From Flavobacteriaceae bacterium UBA5544 (GTDB lineage Bacteria > Bacteroidota > Bacteroidia > Flavobacteriales > Flavobacteriaceae): 52,564 nucleotides of DNA. The position numbers and the translations under genes are program-made. Below the pieces are notes generated by a model. The model made no database searches, was not told where the DNA came from, and saw only the letters and a program-made list of their open reading frames with translations. Positions 43,347 to 51,132 of the stretch are shown in pieces; position 1 is the first letter of the stretch; each line of letters begins with the position of its first letter. The DNA is taken from NCBI GenBank assembly GCA_002426755.1, contig DINI01000025.1, forward strand, positions 12,190-64,753. Reading direction: 5' to 3'.

Positions 43347-43377
43347 TTGGAATTTCTATTGATGAAGATTAACTTTG
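43347..43377 (+). promoter_or_regulatory. Bacteroidetes-type promoter of the HsdR_N-type gene
   Basis: A -33 TTG at 43347-43349, 20-bp spacing, and -7 box TAACTTTG at 43370-43377. The TTG start codon at 43400 follows 22 bp later. Confidence 0.6.
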
Positions 43378-43399
43378 GGAATCTGTAAATCTTGAAGTA

Positions 43400-43846
43400 T
43401 TGCAACCACTCAATTTCCCAAAGTATCCGTTTCGATTCAAAAATAGCGAAAATAAAGTATCTATTTTCGATGAAATCCGTAAAAAATTTGTGGTTTTACA
43501 ACCCGAAGAATGGGTCCGACAGCATTGTGTGCAGCAATTAATGATAGAAAAGAAGTACCCAAAATCGCTGATCAATGTTGAAAAAGAATTAACCGTCAAT
43601 GGTTTAAAGAAAAGATACGATATTGTGGTCTTTAATACGGACGGAAGCATCCATCTTATTGTGGAATGTAAAGCGCCACAAATCAGCATCAACCAAACTA
43701 CCTTTGACCAAATTGCACGCTACAATCTCTCATTAAATGCGACCTATTTAATGGTAACCAACGGAATTAATCATTATTATTGCCAAATGGACTTTGAGAG
43801 AGAAGCTTTTCTCTTTTTAAAGGACATCCCTGATTATAATTTGTAA
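43400..43846 (+). CDS. HsdR N-terminal-like PD-(D/E)XK domain protein
   Basis: This 148-aa stand-alone protein resembles the N-terminal nuclease domain of type I restriction HsdR. Its start is the TTG at 43400; a stop in frame upstream at 43370 rules out a longer form, and no ATG is available. Visible motifs are EEWVRQHCVQQLMIEKKYPK, then Asp in KRYDIVVF, and the E-x-K of LIVECKAPQ with the following FDQIARYN. No helicase domain or methylase is nearby, so it is not a restriction system. Orphan versions next to holA are usual in this family of bacteria; the role is unknown. Confidence 0.85.
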   Translation: MQPLNFPKYPFRFKNSENKVSIFDEIRKKFVVLQPEEWVRQHCVQQLMIEKKYPKSLINVEKELTVNGLKKRYDIVVFNTDGSIHLIVECKAPQISINQTTFDQIARYNLSLNATYLMVTNGINHYYCQMDFEREAFLFLKDIPDYNL

Positions 43847-43895
43847 TTGGCACTGTTCAGTGGTCAATAAGATAAATTAAAAATATAAGTTATCC

Positions 43896-44888
43896 GTGGT
43901 AAATAAAGTAGCAATCGTCATATTAAACTGGAATGGAAAGTCCTTATTGGAGCAGTTTCTTCCTTCGGTTGTGGCCTATTCCGACAATGCGGATGTGTAT
44001 GTGGCAGACAACGCTTCTACTGACGAATCCATAGTTTTTGTGCAAACAAATTTCCCTTCCGTCAAGATCATTCAAAACAAACAAAACGGAGGATACGCCA
44101 AAGGTTATAACGATGCTTTGAGCCATATTGATGCAGATATCTATTGCCTTTTAAATAGTGATGTCGAAGTTACAGAAAACTGGCTCGCTCCTATAACAGA
44201 AGCTTTTAATAAAGAAAAAAAGACCGCCATCATACAGCCAAAGTTATTGGACTTTAATCAAAAGGATCATTTTGAATACGCCGGAGCAGCAGGAGGATTC
44301 ATAGATAAGTTTGGCTATCCTTATTGTAGAGGACGAATTTTTGATACTGTTGAAAAAGATAAAGGACAATATAAAGATGCTCCTATTTTTTGGGCATCAG
44401 GAGCGTGTCTCTTTATAAGGAGTGAAGTTTTTAAAATATTAAACGGTTTTGATGAGGCTTTTTTTGCGCATATGGAAGAAATTGATTTATGCTGGAGAGC
44501 TTTTAACCTTGGATACACAACAAAATACATCAATAATTCGACTGTTTATCACGTAGGTGGAGCAACTTTAAAAAATTCCAATCCAAAGAAAACGTATCTC
44601 AACTTTCGAAACAGTTTGTTCACACTGACAAAAAACGCCAGTGGTAACATCTTTATTTTAATCATCACACGTTTGCTTCTGGATGGATTTGCGGCGATTA
44701 AATTTCTTGCAGCATTAAAACTACCTCATATTCTTTCTATTCTCAAAGCACACTTTAGCTTTTACACGCATTTATCTAGCCTATTAAAACAGCGGAAACA
44801 ACTCAACCAGGCTCACAATTATTATCACACAACCTCCATTGTTTGGGAATACTTCATCAAAAACCGTAAACACTTCGATTGTTTATAA
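43896..44888 (+). CDS. Family 2 glycosyltransferase
   Basis: This 330-aa protein uses a GTG start: MVNKVAIVILNWNGKSLLEQ. It is a GT-A fold enzyme: VYVADNASTDESI near residue 34, ALSHIDADIYCLLNSDVEV near 70-85 with the metal-binding Asp-x-Glu, and the acceptor region IFWASGACLFIRSEVF. The HMEEIDLCWRAFNLGY motif is typical of rhamnosyl-type transferases. A C-terminal amphipathic or hydrophobic stretch suggests membrane association. It probably contributes to surface polysaccharide. It lies between the HsdR_N-like gene and ompA. Confidence 0.92.
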   Translation: MVNKVAIVILNWNGKSLLEQFLPSVVAYSDNADVYVADNASTDESIVFVQTNFPSVKIIQNKQNGGYAKGYNDALSHIDADIYCLLNSDVEVTENWLAPITEAFNKEKKTAIIQPKLLDFNQKDHFEYAGAAGGFIDKFGYPYCRGRIFDTVEKDKGQYKDAPIFWASGACLFIRSEVFKILNGFDEAFFAHMEEIDLCWRAFNLGYTTKYINNSTVYHVGGATLKNSNPKKTYLNFRNSLFTLTKNASGNIFILIITRLLLDGFAAIKFLAALKLPHILSILKAHFSFYTHLSSLLKQRKQLNQAHNYYHTTSIVWEYFIKNRKHFDCL

Positions 44889-44937
44889 AAATTGTTAAAA
44901 TTTTTGTTAATACATCGCCAAACGATTGTTTTTTGTA

Positions 44938-44945
44938 TAATTTTG
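44938..44945 (+). promoter_or_regulatory. Candidate -7 box TAATTTTG of ompA-like gene
   Basis: Exact TAnnTTTG, 36 bp before the ATG at 44982. Confidence 0.55.
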
Positions 44946-44981
44946 AACTGTTAAATTTATAATTATTTAATCACGACAACT

Positions 44982-45836
44982 ATGAAAAAATTAATGCTAT
45001 TAAGTGTGTTTTCACTGTTAATATTGAGTTCATGTGTATCCAAGAAAAAATACACAGATCTTGAAGCAAAACAGAAAGAAACACAAGATTTATTGAACAC
45101 CGCAACTGTTAAATTGAATAGTTGTTTATCGGACAAAGCGGCCGCAGATGCTAGGGTTGCTGGATTACAGGAACAATTAGCAGACTTGCGTAGCACGAAT
45201 CAAGATTTGATTAACACGAAAGGCAATTTGACCACCTTGACTCAAAAAGGTGCTGAAAACCTTGAAAAATCTCTTGAAAGTTTAAAAGAGAAGGATTTAA
45301 AAATCACTCGTTTGCAAGATGCCTTGACTCGTAAAGACAGTGTGACGTTGGCAATCGTTACAAGTTTAAAAAGTAGTGTTGGTATGAACGACCCAGACAT
45401 CCAAATCAATGTGGAAAAAGGTGTTGTGTATATCTCTATTGCTGATAAATTGTTATTCCAAAGTGGTAGCTACAATGTAACAACAAAAGCGAAAGACGTT
45501 TTGGCCAAAGTTGCGAAAGTAGTGAACAGCAAACCTGATTTTGAATGTATGGTTGAAGGACATACCGACACTGTACCTTATAAAAGCGGTGTATTGTTAG
45601 ACAACTGGGATTTATCTGTTAAACGTGCAACGTCAATCATCCGAGTATTGGAAGATTTAGGCGTACCGTCTAAACAATTGGTTGCTGCTGGACGCGGAGA
45701 ATATGTGCCATTGGTACCAAACGATTCTGCAGAAAACAGAGCAACCAACAGAAGAACACGTATTTTAGTACTTCCTAAAATTGACCAGTTCTACGAAATG
45801 GTTGAAAAAGAAATGAAAAACCTTGAGAAAAAATAA
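44982..45836 (+). CDS. OmpA-family lipoprotein
   Basis: This 284-aa protein has a lipoprotein signal (MKKLMLLSVFSLLILSSC, Cys18). Residues ~25-120 form a coiled coil with heptad-like spacing (LQEQLADLRSTNQDLINTKG). The C-terminal OmpA/MotB peptidoglycan-binding domain is at ~145-270: LLFQSGSYNVTTKAKDVL, VEGHTDTVPY, NWDLSVKRATSIIRVL and NRATNRRTRIL. It tethers the outer membrane to peptidoglycan. Monocistronic, with its own promoter box and terminator. Confidence 0.94.
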   Translation: MKKLMLLSVFSLLILSSCVSKKKYTDLEAKQKETQDLLNTATVKLNSCLSDKAAADARVAGLQEQLADLRSTNQDLINTKGNLTTLTQKGAENLEKSLESLKEKDLKITRLQDALTRKDSVTLAIVTSLKSSVGMNDPDIQINVEKGVVYISIADKLLFQSGSYNVTTKAKDVLAKVAKVVNSKPDFECMVEGHTDTVPYKSGVLLDNWDLSVKRATSIIRVLEDLGVPSKQLVAAGRGEYVPLVPNDSAENRATNRRTRILVLPKIDQFYEMVEKEMKNLEKK

Positions 45837-45856
45837 TTTTCTTCGGAAATAACCAT

Positions 45857-45887
45857 AAAACCCAATCTTGAAGATTGGGTTTTTTTA
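45857..45887 (+). terminator. Intrinsic terminator after the ompA-like gene
   Basis: The stem AAAACCCAATCTT / AGATTGGGTTTT has a very short loop and a T-run. Confidence 0.93.
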
Positions 45888-45983
45888 TGTCCAAACATTT
45901 GCTGAAAAAACGTCAACAAAACCATAAAAAACTTTAGCATTTGAATTTTACAACGGATATTTGCAACGCCATAAAACCCATCC

Positions 45984-47126
45984 ATGTCTGAACAGCATAA
46001 GCAACGGATTTCCTTGAGTATTTTTTTCTTATTGTCCGGCTTTTGTTTTTCCAGTTGGGCCTCTCGGATTCCTACCATTAAAACCATTTATGATTTTAAC
46101 GAGGCTGAATTAGGAAATGTGCTGCTAACCCTTCCCGTAAGTTCGCTGCTGGGATTACCGCTCTCGGGTTGGCTGGTGGCTAAATTTGATAGCCGTAAAC
46201 CTTTGGTGTTTTCGTTTATCATATTGAACGTCTCCTTGGCACTCATAGGACTATCCAATTCCATCTTTATGTTGATTGTTTCGGTGTTCTTGTTCTCATT
46301 TTGCATGCGTATCCTTAACATTGCGATGAATACGCAGTCCATCAGTGTTCAAAAGAGTTTTGTCAGGAAAATTATTGGTTCGTTTCATGGGCTTTGGAGT
46401 TTGGGTGGCTTGTTTGGTGTTTTGTTTTCGACGTTTATGGTGAAATGGGATGTGTCCATTCAACGGCATTTGGTCATCGCGGCTGTGATTTCCATGGTTG
46501 TGGGATGCTTTGCCTATCCGTTTCTTCTAAAAAGTGACCGTTCGCCACATGGCAATAAACTCATTATAGGAAAACCTGATAAACAAATCATGCTTTTGGG
46601 TATTTTGGTGTTCTTTGCAGCCGTGTGCGAAGGTGGTATTTTTGATTGGAGCGGTGTGTATTTTAAAGAAGTGGTAAACGTGGAACTGTTCACTTTGGGT
46701 TATCTCATTTTTGTGCTGTTTATGGCACTTTCCAGATTCTTTTCGGATGTATTGATTGAGAGATTGGGAATGAAACGTATGTACATCATCAGTTCGTCAT
46801 TCATTAGTGTGGGGATATTGTCCTTGATTGTATTTCCTTATTTCTGGCCTGCCATCATCGCGTTGAGCATTACGGGCTTGGGAGTTGCTGCCATTTTCCC
46901 GATGACGTTTATGTTGGCGGGAACTTCCGAGAAATATTCGGCAGGTATGGCTATTTCCATTGTGGCTACTTATGCCATTGTGGGAATGTTGGTAGGACCA
47001 CCGTTGATTGGCTACATTGCGCATGCCTTCAACTTGAAAATTGCGTTTGTAATATTCCTACTATCTGGATTGATGCTGATTCCTATATCACAATTGTTTT
47101 TCAAGCATCAGAAAGAAGGTGTTTAG
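45984..47126 (+). CDS. Major facilitator superfamily transporter
   Basis: This 380-aa protein has about twelve hydrophobic helices. A motif A-like loop is seen after helix 2 (LPLSGWLVAKFDSRKPLVFS), with its repeat around SRFFSDVLIERLGMKRMYII. The early SLSIFFLLSGFCFSSWASRI-type N-terminus resembles the FucP/YbjJ-like branch. The substrate is unknown. Its last 4 bp overlap the end of the convergent Sua5/YrdC gene. Confidence 0.9.
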   Translation: MSEQHKQRISLSIFFLLSGFCFSSWASRIPTIKTIYDFNEAELGNVLLTLPVSSLLGLPLSGWLVAKFDSRKPLVFSFIILNVSLALIGLSNSIFMLIVSVFLFSFCMRILNIAMNTQSISVQKSFVRKIIGSFHGLWSLGGLFGVLFSTFMVKWDVSIQRHLVIAAVISMVVGCFAYPFLLKSDRSPHGNKLIIGKPDKQIMLLGILVFFAAVCEGGIFDWSGVYFKEVVNVELFTLGYLIFVLFMALSRFFSDVLIERLGMKRMYIISSSFISVGILSLIVFPYFWPAIIALSITGLGVAAIFPMTFMLAGTSEKYSAGMAISIVATYAIVGMLVGPPLIGYIAHAFNLKIAFVIFLLSGLMLIPISQLFFKHQKEGV

Positions 47127-47743
47127 AATATCTCCAAACTTCCTTTGCCTTCCCTTACAATCACGGGCGTTTCTTCAGACAAATCGATAACGGTTGAAGC
47201 CAAGTTGTCGCCGTAACCACCATCGATGACCAAATCGACCAGGTTGTCCCATTTCTCAAGAATCAATTCTGGGTCTGTGGTGTACTCGATGATTTCATCT
47301 TCATCATGGATGGAGGTTGAGATGATGGGATTGCCCAATTGCCGTACAATTTCCAAGGCAATATTGTTATGAGGCACGCGAATACCCACCGTTTTTTTCT
47401 TTTTGAACGGATGCGGTAAGGTACTTGCACCGGGAAGAATAAAGGTGTAAGGACCTGGCAACGCCCTTTTTAATATTTTGAAGGTTGTGGTGTCAATTTG
47501 CTTAACGTAATCACTTAAATTGCTCAAATCATGGCAGACAAAGGAGAAATTGGATTTTTCGAGCTTTACGCCCTTGATTTGTGCCACGCGTTCCAAAGCT
47601 CTCATGTTGTTGATATCGCAACCAAGGCCGTACACTGTATCGGTTGGGTAGATTATGAGGCCGCCTTTGCGCAACACATCTACCACTTTCTTGATTTCCT
47701 TGGGGTTTGGGTTTTCTTCGTATATTCTTATAAATTCTGCCAT
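47123..47743 (-). CDS. L-threonylcarbamoyladenylate synthase (Sua5/YciO/YrdC family)
   Basis: This 206-aa protein contains the YrdC fold motifs: GGLIIYPTDTVYGLGCDINN near residue 28, KGVKLEKSNFSFVCHDLSNL near 60, LPGPYTFILPGA near 95, KTVGIRVPHNNIAL and GNPIISTSIHDEDE. YrdC/TsaC proteins make threonylcarbamoyl-AMP for the t6A37 tRNA modification, while YciO paralogues bind RNA with unclear function. The motif KRSNF-like EKSNFSF is closer to the YciO branch, so the assignment to t6A synthesis is not certain. The 21-bp repeat array lies upstream of its start. Confidence 0.88.
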   Translation of the reverse strand: MAEFIRIYEENPNPKEIKKVVDVLRKGGLIIYPTDTVYGLGCDINNMRALERVAQIKGVKLEKSNFSFVCHDLSNLSDYVKQIDTTTFKILKRALPGPYTFILPGASTLPHPFKKKKTVGIRVPHNNIALEIVRQLGNPIISTSIHDEDEIIEYTTDPELILEKWDNLVDLVIDGGYGDNLASTVIDLSEETPVIVREGKGSLEIF

Positions 47744-47846
47744 ACCATCGTGCTGTGAATAGGTTTACAATGTACTTAATATTTTTATTATGACGGGCAT
47801 GCAGGTGGTTTTCGTTTTGCTGGAGGGTTGTTTGTGATTTGTTCTT

Positions 47847-48077
47847 CTTGCCATACGACCAATTTAGCTTGCAAGATGACATATCTAACTTGCAATATGA
47901 TACATTTAACTTCCAAGATGACCTATTTAACTTGCAACATGATATTTTTAACTTGAAATATGACACATTTAACTTGCAACTTTACATATCTAACTCGCAA
48001 CTTTACGTATCTAACTTCTGACATGACATATCTAACTTGCAATATGACGTATCTAACTTGCAGTATGACATATTTAA
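47847..48077 (-). repeat. 21-bp tandem repeat array (11 units), related to the array at 841-1113
   Basis: Units start at 47847, 47868, 47889, 47910, 47931, 47952, 47973, 47994, 48015, 48036 and 48057, each exactly 21 bp. On the plus strand they read CTTGCAATATGACATATCT plus AA, with substitutions. On the minus strand the frame is AGTTAGATATGTCAT, which lines up with AGTTTGCATTTACAT of the first array and keeps the same period. The minus-strand frame is open and generates a spurious ORF rich in Cys-Lys-Leu repeats. Confidence 0.95.
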
Positions 48078-48103
48078 CCTTATAGAGGTTTGTTGCGACA
48101 GAT

Positions 48104-48136
48104 TTATGGGGTTGCTATTATTTGTGCTTTCTGCAT
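48104..48136 (-). pseudogene. Possible remnant of a truncated cassette gene
   Basis: Directly after the outermost cassette repeat comes an ATG followed by only ten sense codons (MQKAQIIATP) and a stop, then unrelated sequence leading into the 21-bp array. Every other repeat of this kind is followed by a full gene. No matching private inverted repeat (GTAGCCA / TGGCTAC) was found on the far side. Confidence 0.35.
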
Positions 48137-48149
48137 TATTTTCTCAAAT

Positions 48150-48248
48150 TGGCTACGTTTTTGGCTATGGTTTCGTTGCGTGAAAATCCGTGAGGATTTT
48201 CCAAGTGAGGACTGACCAAGCCATAGCTTATATACCGTATTGTAACCA
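48150..48248. repeat. Cassette-junction palindromic repeat R1 (attC-like)
   Basis: Left end TGGCTAC, right end GTAACCA. Outer arms GGCTATGG (48163-48170) and CCATAGC are followed towards the right end by TATATACCGTATTG. The centre is a perfect hairpin, GAAAATCC / GGATTTTC with loop GTGA (48182-48201). The stretch TTTTCCAAGTGAGGACTGAC recurs almost unchanged in R6. Confidence 0.9.
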
Positions 48249-48731
48249 GTTTTTATTCTCAAATTTTGATTCAACATTAGAGTACGAAAGTATAAATAAT
48301 TGAACATTTCGCTTTTTCATTCCGTCAATCATAAATCCATAATATAGTTCATCTGTATTTTCATAGTCGTCATATGTTTGCTCGTGATTTTCATTTTTAA
48401 ACCACCAACTCATATATTTTGAATTATTCCAATCTTCCACAGTTTGATTATTTTCATCAGGTCCATATTCTTCTGTAATCAATTCTATAATTTTTTTTAA
48501 AGCGTCTAAATTATTTTTTGAAGTTCGAAATTCAAGATGTTTCGCTTTATCGTTAAAAATTGAGATAAGAAATTGGTCAAAGATGTTGAGAAATTTAATA
48601 TTTAAATCGAACAGTAAAAATTTGGTATTATTTTTTTTGTCCGCAACTAAATCCGTTTTGAATGTTGAATTTCTTTGTAGAAGCTCTACATCAATTTCTA
48701 ATAATTCCTTTATTGTTCTGATTTTTTTCAA
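48228..48731 (-). CDS. Cassette gene c6, hypothetical protein
   Basis: The longer ORF to 48857 reads through the repeat R2, so I take the TTG at 48729-48731 (MKKIRTIKELLEIDVELLQR), giving 167 aa. It is soluble-looking, acidic in the middle (EEYGPDENNQTVEDWNN) and aromatic-rich (SKYMSWWFKNENHEQTYDDY). No family recognised. The stop codon lies inside repeat R1 (GTATATAA), as in integron cassettes. Private inverted repeats GTAACCA (48242) and TGGTTAC (48734) flank it. Confidence 0.7.
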   Translation of the reverse strand: MKKIRTIKELLEIDVELLQRNSTFKTDLVADKKNNTKFLLFDLNIKFLNIFDQFLISIFNDKAKHLEFRTSKNNLDALKKIIELITEEYGPDENNQTVEDWNNSKYMSWWFKNENHEQTYDDYENTDELYYGFMIDGMKKRNVQLFILSYSNVESKFENKNWLQYGI

Positions 48732-48733
48732 AT

Positions 48734-48855
48734 TGGTTACGTTTTGTGTATGATTATTTGCGTGTGCAGCAACTAATTTAGTAAACAAATACTTATCAGA
48801 GAAAATACCGCAGAATTTTCCAGATGAGCACTTGCCAAAGCAATTAATTACACAC
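48734..48855. repeat. Cassette-junction repeat R2 (attC-like, right end altered)
   Basis: It begins TGGTTACGTTTTGTGTATGA, has the central near-palindrome GAAAATACCGCAGAATTTTC (48801-48820), and the right arm CAGATGAGCACTTGCC...TTACACAC (48821-48855). The arms GTGTATGATTATTTGC and GCAATTAATTACACAC are complementary apart from a few positions. The expected TTG plus private core is missing at the right; R2b begins instead. The right arm is repeated in inverse orientation at 49633-49667. Confidence 0.85.
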
Positions 48856-48977
48856 ATGTATAGCTCATTGCGGCTGAATTCCTAATCGGAATTCATTGCA
48901 ATTTGCTATCTTAGTTTCACGGCGGAAAATTCTACCGAATTTCCCGCAAAGAGCCATACACAAATCAGTTGGCATTC
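48856..48977. repeat. Cassette-junction repeat R2b in front of the inverted cassette
   Basis: The arms GTATAGCTCATTGCGG (48858-48873) and CCGCAAAGAGCCATAC (48944-48959) pair at 14 of 16 positions. Inside are two small palindromes, GAATTCC / GGAATTC and GCGGAAAATTC / GAATTTCCCGC. It ends with the private core GTTGGCATTC of cassette c5. Confidence 0.85.
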
Positions 48978-49006
48978 ATTTGATGAAAACGCAATAACTT
49001 ATTGTT

Positions 49007-49609
49007 TTGAAAAGAATAATATCACTTTCAATCACCGGAATTCTTTTTGCAATTGTACTCTACTATTCGTATCAATTCGATAATTTATTTAGAGTATTTT
49101 TCTATCTGATTTTGGGTACTCTATTCTTTATTGTCTTCTACAAAACAGTATTCGAAAATTATGCGGATTATAGAAAAACTAAAGAAAAAATCAGGTATTT
49201 ACCGACATTGATAGGAATGGGAATTATCCTTTTAAACCTGGGAATTTATATTTATTTTGAGAATAAACTGAATTTACCCACATTAATCAAAGCACAAAAT
49301 CACGGAGTTTATGCCGATTTTAAAACAAATGGAGAATACATAATTAAAAGCGGTAGTTGGGCCTCTAAAGTTCATCAGTATGGAACTTACAAATTGGAGG
49401 ATAACATCATTATTGCTAGCAACTTAAAATTTGATGATGTTTTAGTTTCTAATAGGTTTAAAATACAACATATTCAAACCTCGGAATTAACTAATCCAAC
49501 AGAGATTCAAAACTATCAAAGCGATAAATATCTTTTGGAAATTGACTCAAACGGAAATGAAATAATTGGCTCATATAAATTTGAAATTACAGAAGACAAC
49601 CGAAAATAA
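49007..49609 (+). CDS. Cassette gene c5 (inverted), hypothetical membrane protein
   Basis: This 200-aa protein uses a TTG start (MKRIISLSITGILFAIVLYY). Three hydrophobic helices lie within the first ~90 residues (VFFYLILGTLFFIVFYK, LPTLIGMGIILLNLGIYIYF), followed by a soluble ~110-residue domain with beta-rich character. No family recognised. It is the only gene of the array on the plus strand. Private repeats GTTGGCATT (48968) and AATGCCAAC (49617) flank it, and a 35-bp inverted duplication borders the whole segment. Confidence 0.72.
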   Translation: MKRIISLSITGILFAIVLYYSYQFDNLFRVFFYLILGTLFFIVFYKTVFENYADYRKTKEKIRYLPTLIGMGIILLNLGIYIYFENKLNLPTLIKAQNHGVYADFKTNGEYIIKSGSWASKVHQYGTYKLEDNIIIASNLKFDDVLVSNRFKIQHIQTSELTNPTEIQNYQSDKYLLEIDSNGNEIIGSYKFEITEDNRK

Positions 49610-49614
49610 AAAAC

Positions 49615-49678
49615 GAAATGCCAACTTAAGTCGTGTATAATTAATTGCTTTGGCAAGTGCTCATCTGTGTTGTGCATA
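49615..49678. repeat. Short tail-to-tail cassette junction
   Basis: The c5 end core AATGCCAAC is followed by GTGTATAATTAATTGC and GGCAAGTGCTCATCTG (49633-49667). Directly after that comes the c4 end core GTTGTGCATA (49669-49678). Only about 64 bp separate the two gene ends, half of a normal repeat, with no central hairpin. It looks like a rearrangement joint. Confidence 0.8.
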
Positions 49679-49683
49679 GTGTT

Positions 49684-50160
49684 TTATTCAGTTCGTAGTT
49701 CAATCAATTGTTTAATCATTGGATGATTTTCCGCTTTGTTCAACTCGTTCAGCGTTCTTTTTCCGATTCGTTTGTCGACTACTGCGAGAGCCATTAAAAT
49801 TGGATTATTACTTTTAATAGCATCTTGAACATTTAGGTTTAAAAATCGGAAGGCGTTGTCAGCAAAATCATATTTTGAAAATTCACCTTTTTCCATAATT
49901 TTCCCTTCGGTTCTGTTAGTCGCTTTTATTCCTTCGTGAGAAATGTAATGCTTTTCAGCTAATTCGTTCGAGTAACTTTGAAATTCATTCCAAGTGTCTT
50001 GGTTTGAGAAATTCAAAATCTCTTTTCCGTCCCAAGTTATCCAAGCTCTGCCTAAATAACCTGTCGAATTTTTATAAGTAGTCAAATGATAGTCAAGTCG
50101 GTCTTTTAAACTATCCGCTAATCTATCTTTCAACTCTTTTTTTAATTTACTCCATTTCAT
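49684..50160 (-). CDS. Cassette gene c4, SF0329-like family protein
   Basis: This 158-aa protein begins MKWSKLKKELKDRLADSLKD, continues STGYLGRAWITWDGKEILNF and ends with helices DAIKSNNPILMALAVVDKRI and GKRTLNELNKAENHPMIKQL. I recognise it as the SF0329 type, a small cytoplasmic family of unknown function. Private repeats GTTGTGCATA (49669) and TATGCACAAC (50171) are a perfect 10-of-10 inverted match around the gene. Confidence 0.75.
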   Translation of the reverse strand: MKWSKLKKELKDRLADSLKDRLDYHLTTYKNSTGYLGRAWITWDGKEILNFSNQDTWNEFQSYSNELAEKHYISHEGIKATNRTEGKIMEKGEFSKYDFADNAFRFLNLNVQDAIKSNNPILMALAVVDKRIGKRTLNELNKAENHPMIKQLIELRTE

Positions 50161-50170
50161 TTTTCCACAT

Positions 50171-50309
50171 TATGCACAACGTTTATGTATATGGGCTGTG
50201 GCGTGTCTTGGCACGAACCATTAAAGGTACAAAACGGCGCTGGAAAATTCCCAAGAATTTTCAAGATGAGCGAAGACAAGCAATGGCTCATACACGGTGC
50301 TGTAAAACG
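50171..50309. repeat. Cassette-junction palindromic repeat R3 (attC-like)
   Basis: Left core TATGCACAAC, then GTTTATGTATATGGGCTGTG. The right arm GCAATGGCTCATACACGGTG runs into core TGTAAAAC. The centre is a perfect hairpin, GAAAATTC / GAATTTTC with loop CCAA (50243-50262). The left half closely resembles R6 (GGCGTGTCTTGGCACGAACC versus GGCGTGTGTCGGCACGAACC). Confidence 0.92.
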
Positions 50310-50662
50310 TTTTTTAGTTTAGATATTTTAATTTCAATTTCACTTTCAGATTGATATGGCGATTCAGACATAAAGTAAGAGTAAGCCAAATCGTTTATTA
50401 TTTCATAAGCTTTTTCATAATATTCGGGAACGTATTCTTTCGGAAAGCTATTGTGTTCAGACCAACTTTTTATAAAAACTGATATATACCAAATTCCAGA
50501 TGCGATATCTCTTGGTAAATTTGAATTTTCTTTTGTCCGTTTATATTCCTTATTGATTTCGGTTAGAAGATTAATAAACGAATTGTGATTCCAATGCAAT
50601 TTTGTCCTTAACTCTAGTATGAAAGAACCATTTTCAGCATTTAACTCGTCTTTTAATGTCAT
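50288..50662 (-). CDS. Cassette gene c3-b, hypothetical protein
   Basis: This 124-aa soluble, mostly helical protein begins MTLKDELNAENGSFILELRT; later segments are LPRDIASGIWYISVFIKSWS and EYYEKAYEIINDLAYSYFMS. No family recognised. Its stop codon (TGA in GTGTATGA) lies inside repeat R3, so the last residues are encoded by the repeat. It is the second gene of a two-gene cassette, 4 bp after c3-a. Confidence 0.7.
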   Translation of the reverse strand: MTLKDELNAENGSFILELRTKLHWNHNSFINLLTEINKEYKRTKENSNLPRDIASGIWYISVFIKSWSEHNSFPKEYVPEYYEKAYEIINDLAYSYFMSESPYQSESEIEIKISKLKNVLQHRV

Positions 50663-50666
50663 TTTC

Positions 50667-50984
50667 TTAATTTAGGGAAGTGAAGTTCAAGATTGTTAGA
50701 AAGGTAGCCAGACCAAAATAAAAAAAAGCATTTTTTCTACTTTTAATTGTAGAATATTTTTCACAGATTTTCATTGAAAATTTGAAAATGAAATTATTAT
50801 TTTCAAAATAATAAGAAAGTAAAAAAATCAATCCACAGAGTTGTACATAAATAGCTAAAAAAACATTGACTTTTAGTTCTGATTTTAAATGATAAAATGC
50901 TAAAAATAGAAATATTGATAGAATCACTATTATCAGGTAGCCATTCCAATAGTAGCTTTTATTTTTGACTTCGGTATTGTTCAT
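50667..50984 (-). CDS. Cassette gene c3-a, small membrane protein
   Basis: This 105-aa protein has three hydrophobic helices (WNGYLIIVILSIFLFLAFYH, VNVFLAIYVQLCGLIFLLSY, AFFYFGLATFLTILNF). It probably spans the inner membrane. No family recognised. The cassette holding c3-a and c3-b is flanked by private repeats TGTAAAAC (50301) and GTTTTACA (50991). Confidence 0.68.
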   Translation of the reverse strand: MNNTEVKNKSYYWNGYLIIVILSIFLFLAFYHLKSELKVNVFLAIYVQLCGLIFLLSYYFENNNFIFKFSMKICEKYSTIKSRKNAFFYFGLATFLTILNFTSLN

Positions 50985-50990
50985 TCAAAT

Positions 50991-51129
50991 GTTTTACAAC
51001 GTGTTTGTATATGGTTTGTTGCGTGGTTTAAGCACTAAATTTAGCAAATACAAACCGAATAGAAAATCCGCGAGGATTTTCGTAAGTAGGCGTGTACTAG
51101 CAATGAATTATACACGTTGGTGCCACACG
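50991..51129. repeat. Cassette-junction palindromic repeat R4 (attC-like)
   Basis: Left core GTTTTACA then ACGTGTTTGTATATGGTTTG. The right arm GCAATGAATTATACACGTTG runs into core TGCCACAC. The centre is a perfect hairpin, GAAAATCC / GGATTTTC with loop GCGA (51062-51081). Confidence 0.92.
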
Positions 51130-51132
51130 TTT

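Noticed and set aside
43400..43846. Type I restriction system
   Set aside because: Only an HsdR N-terminal-like domain is present. No helicase motor, methylase or specificity subunit is in the neighbourhood.
47529..47966. Minus-strand ORF with Cys-Lys-Leu repeats
   Set aside because: It translates the second 21-bp array and then runs out of frame into the YrdC-like gene. The start and body are repeat-derived.
48104..48307. Minus-strand 67-codon ORF across repeat R1
   Set aside because: It lies wholly in the attC-like repeat and the end of the c6 gene in another frame.
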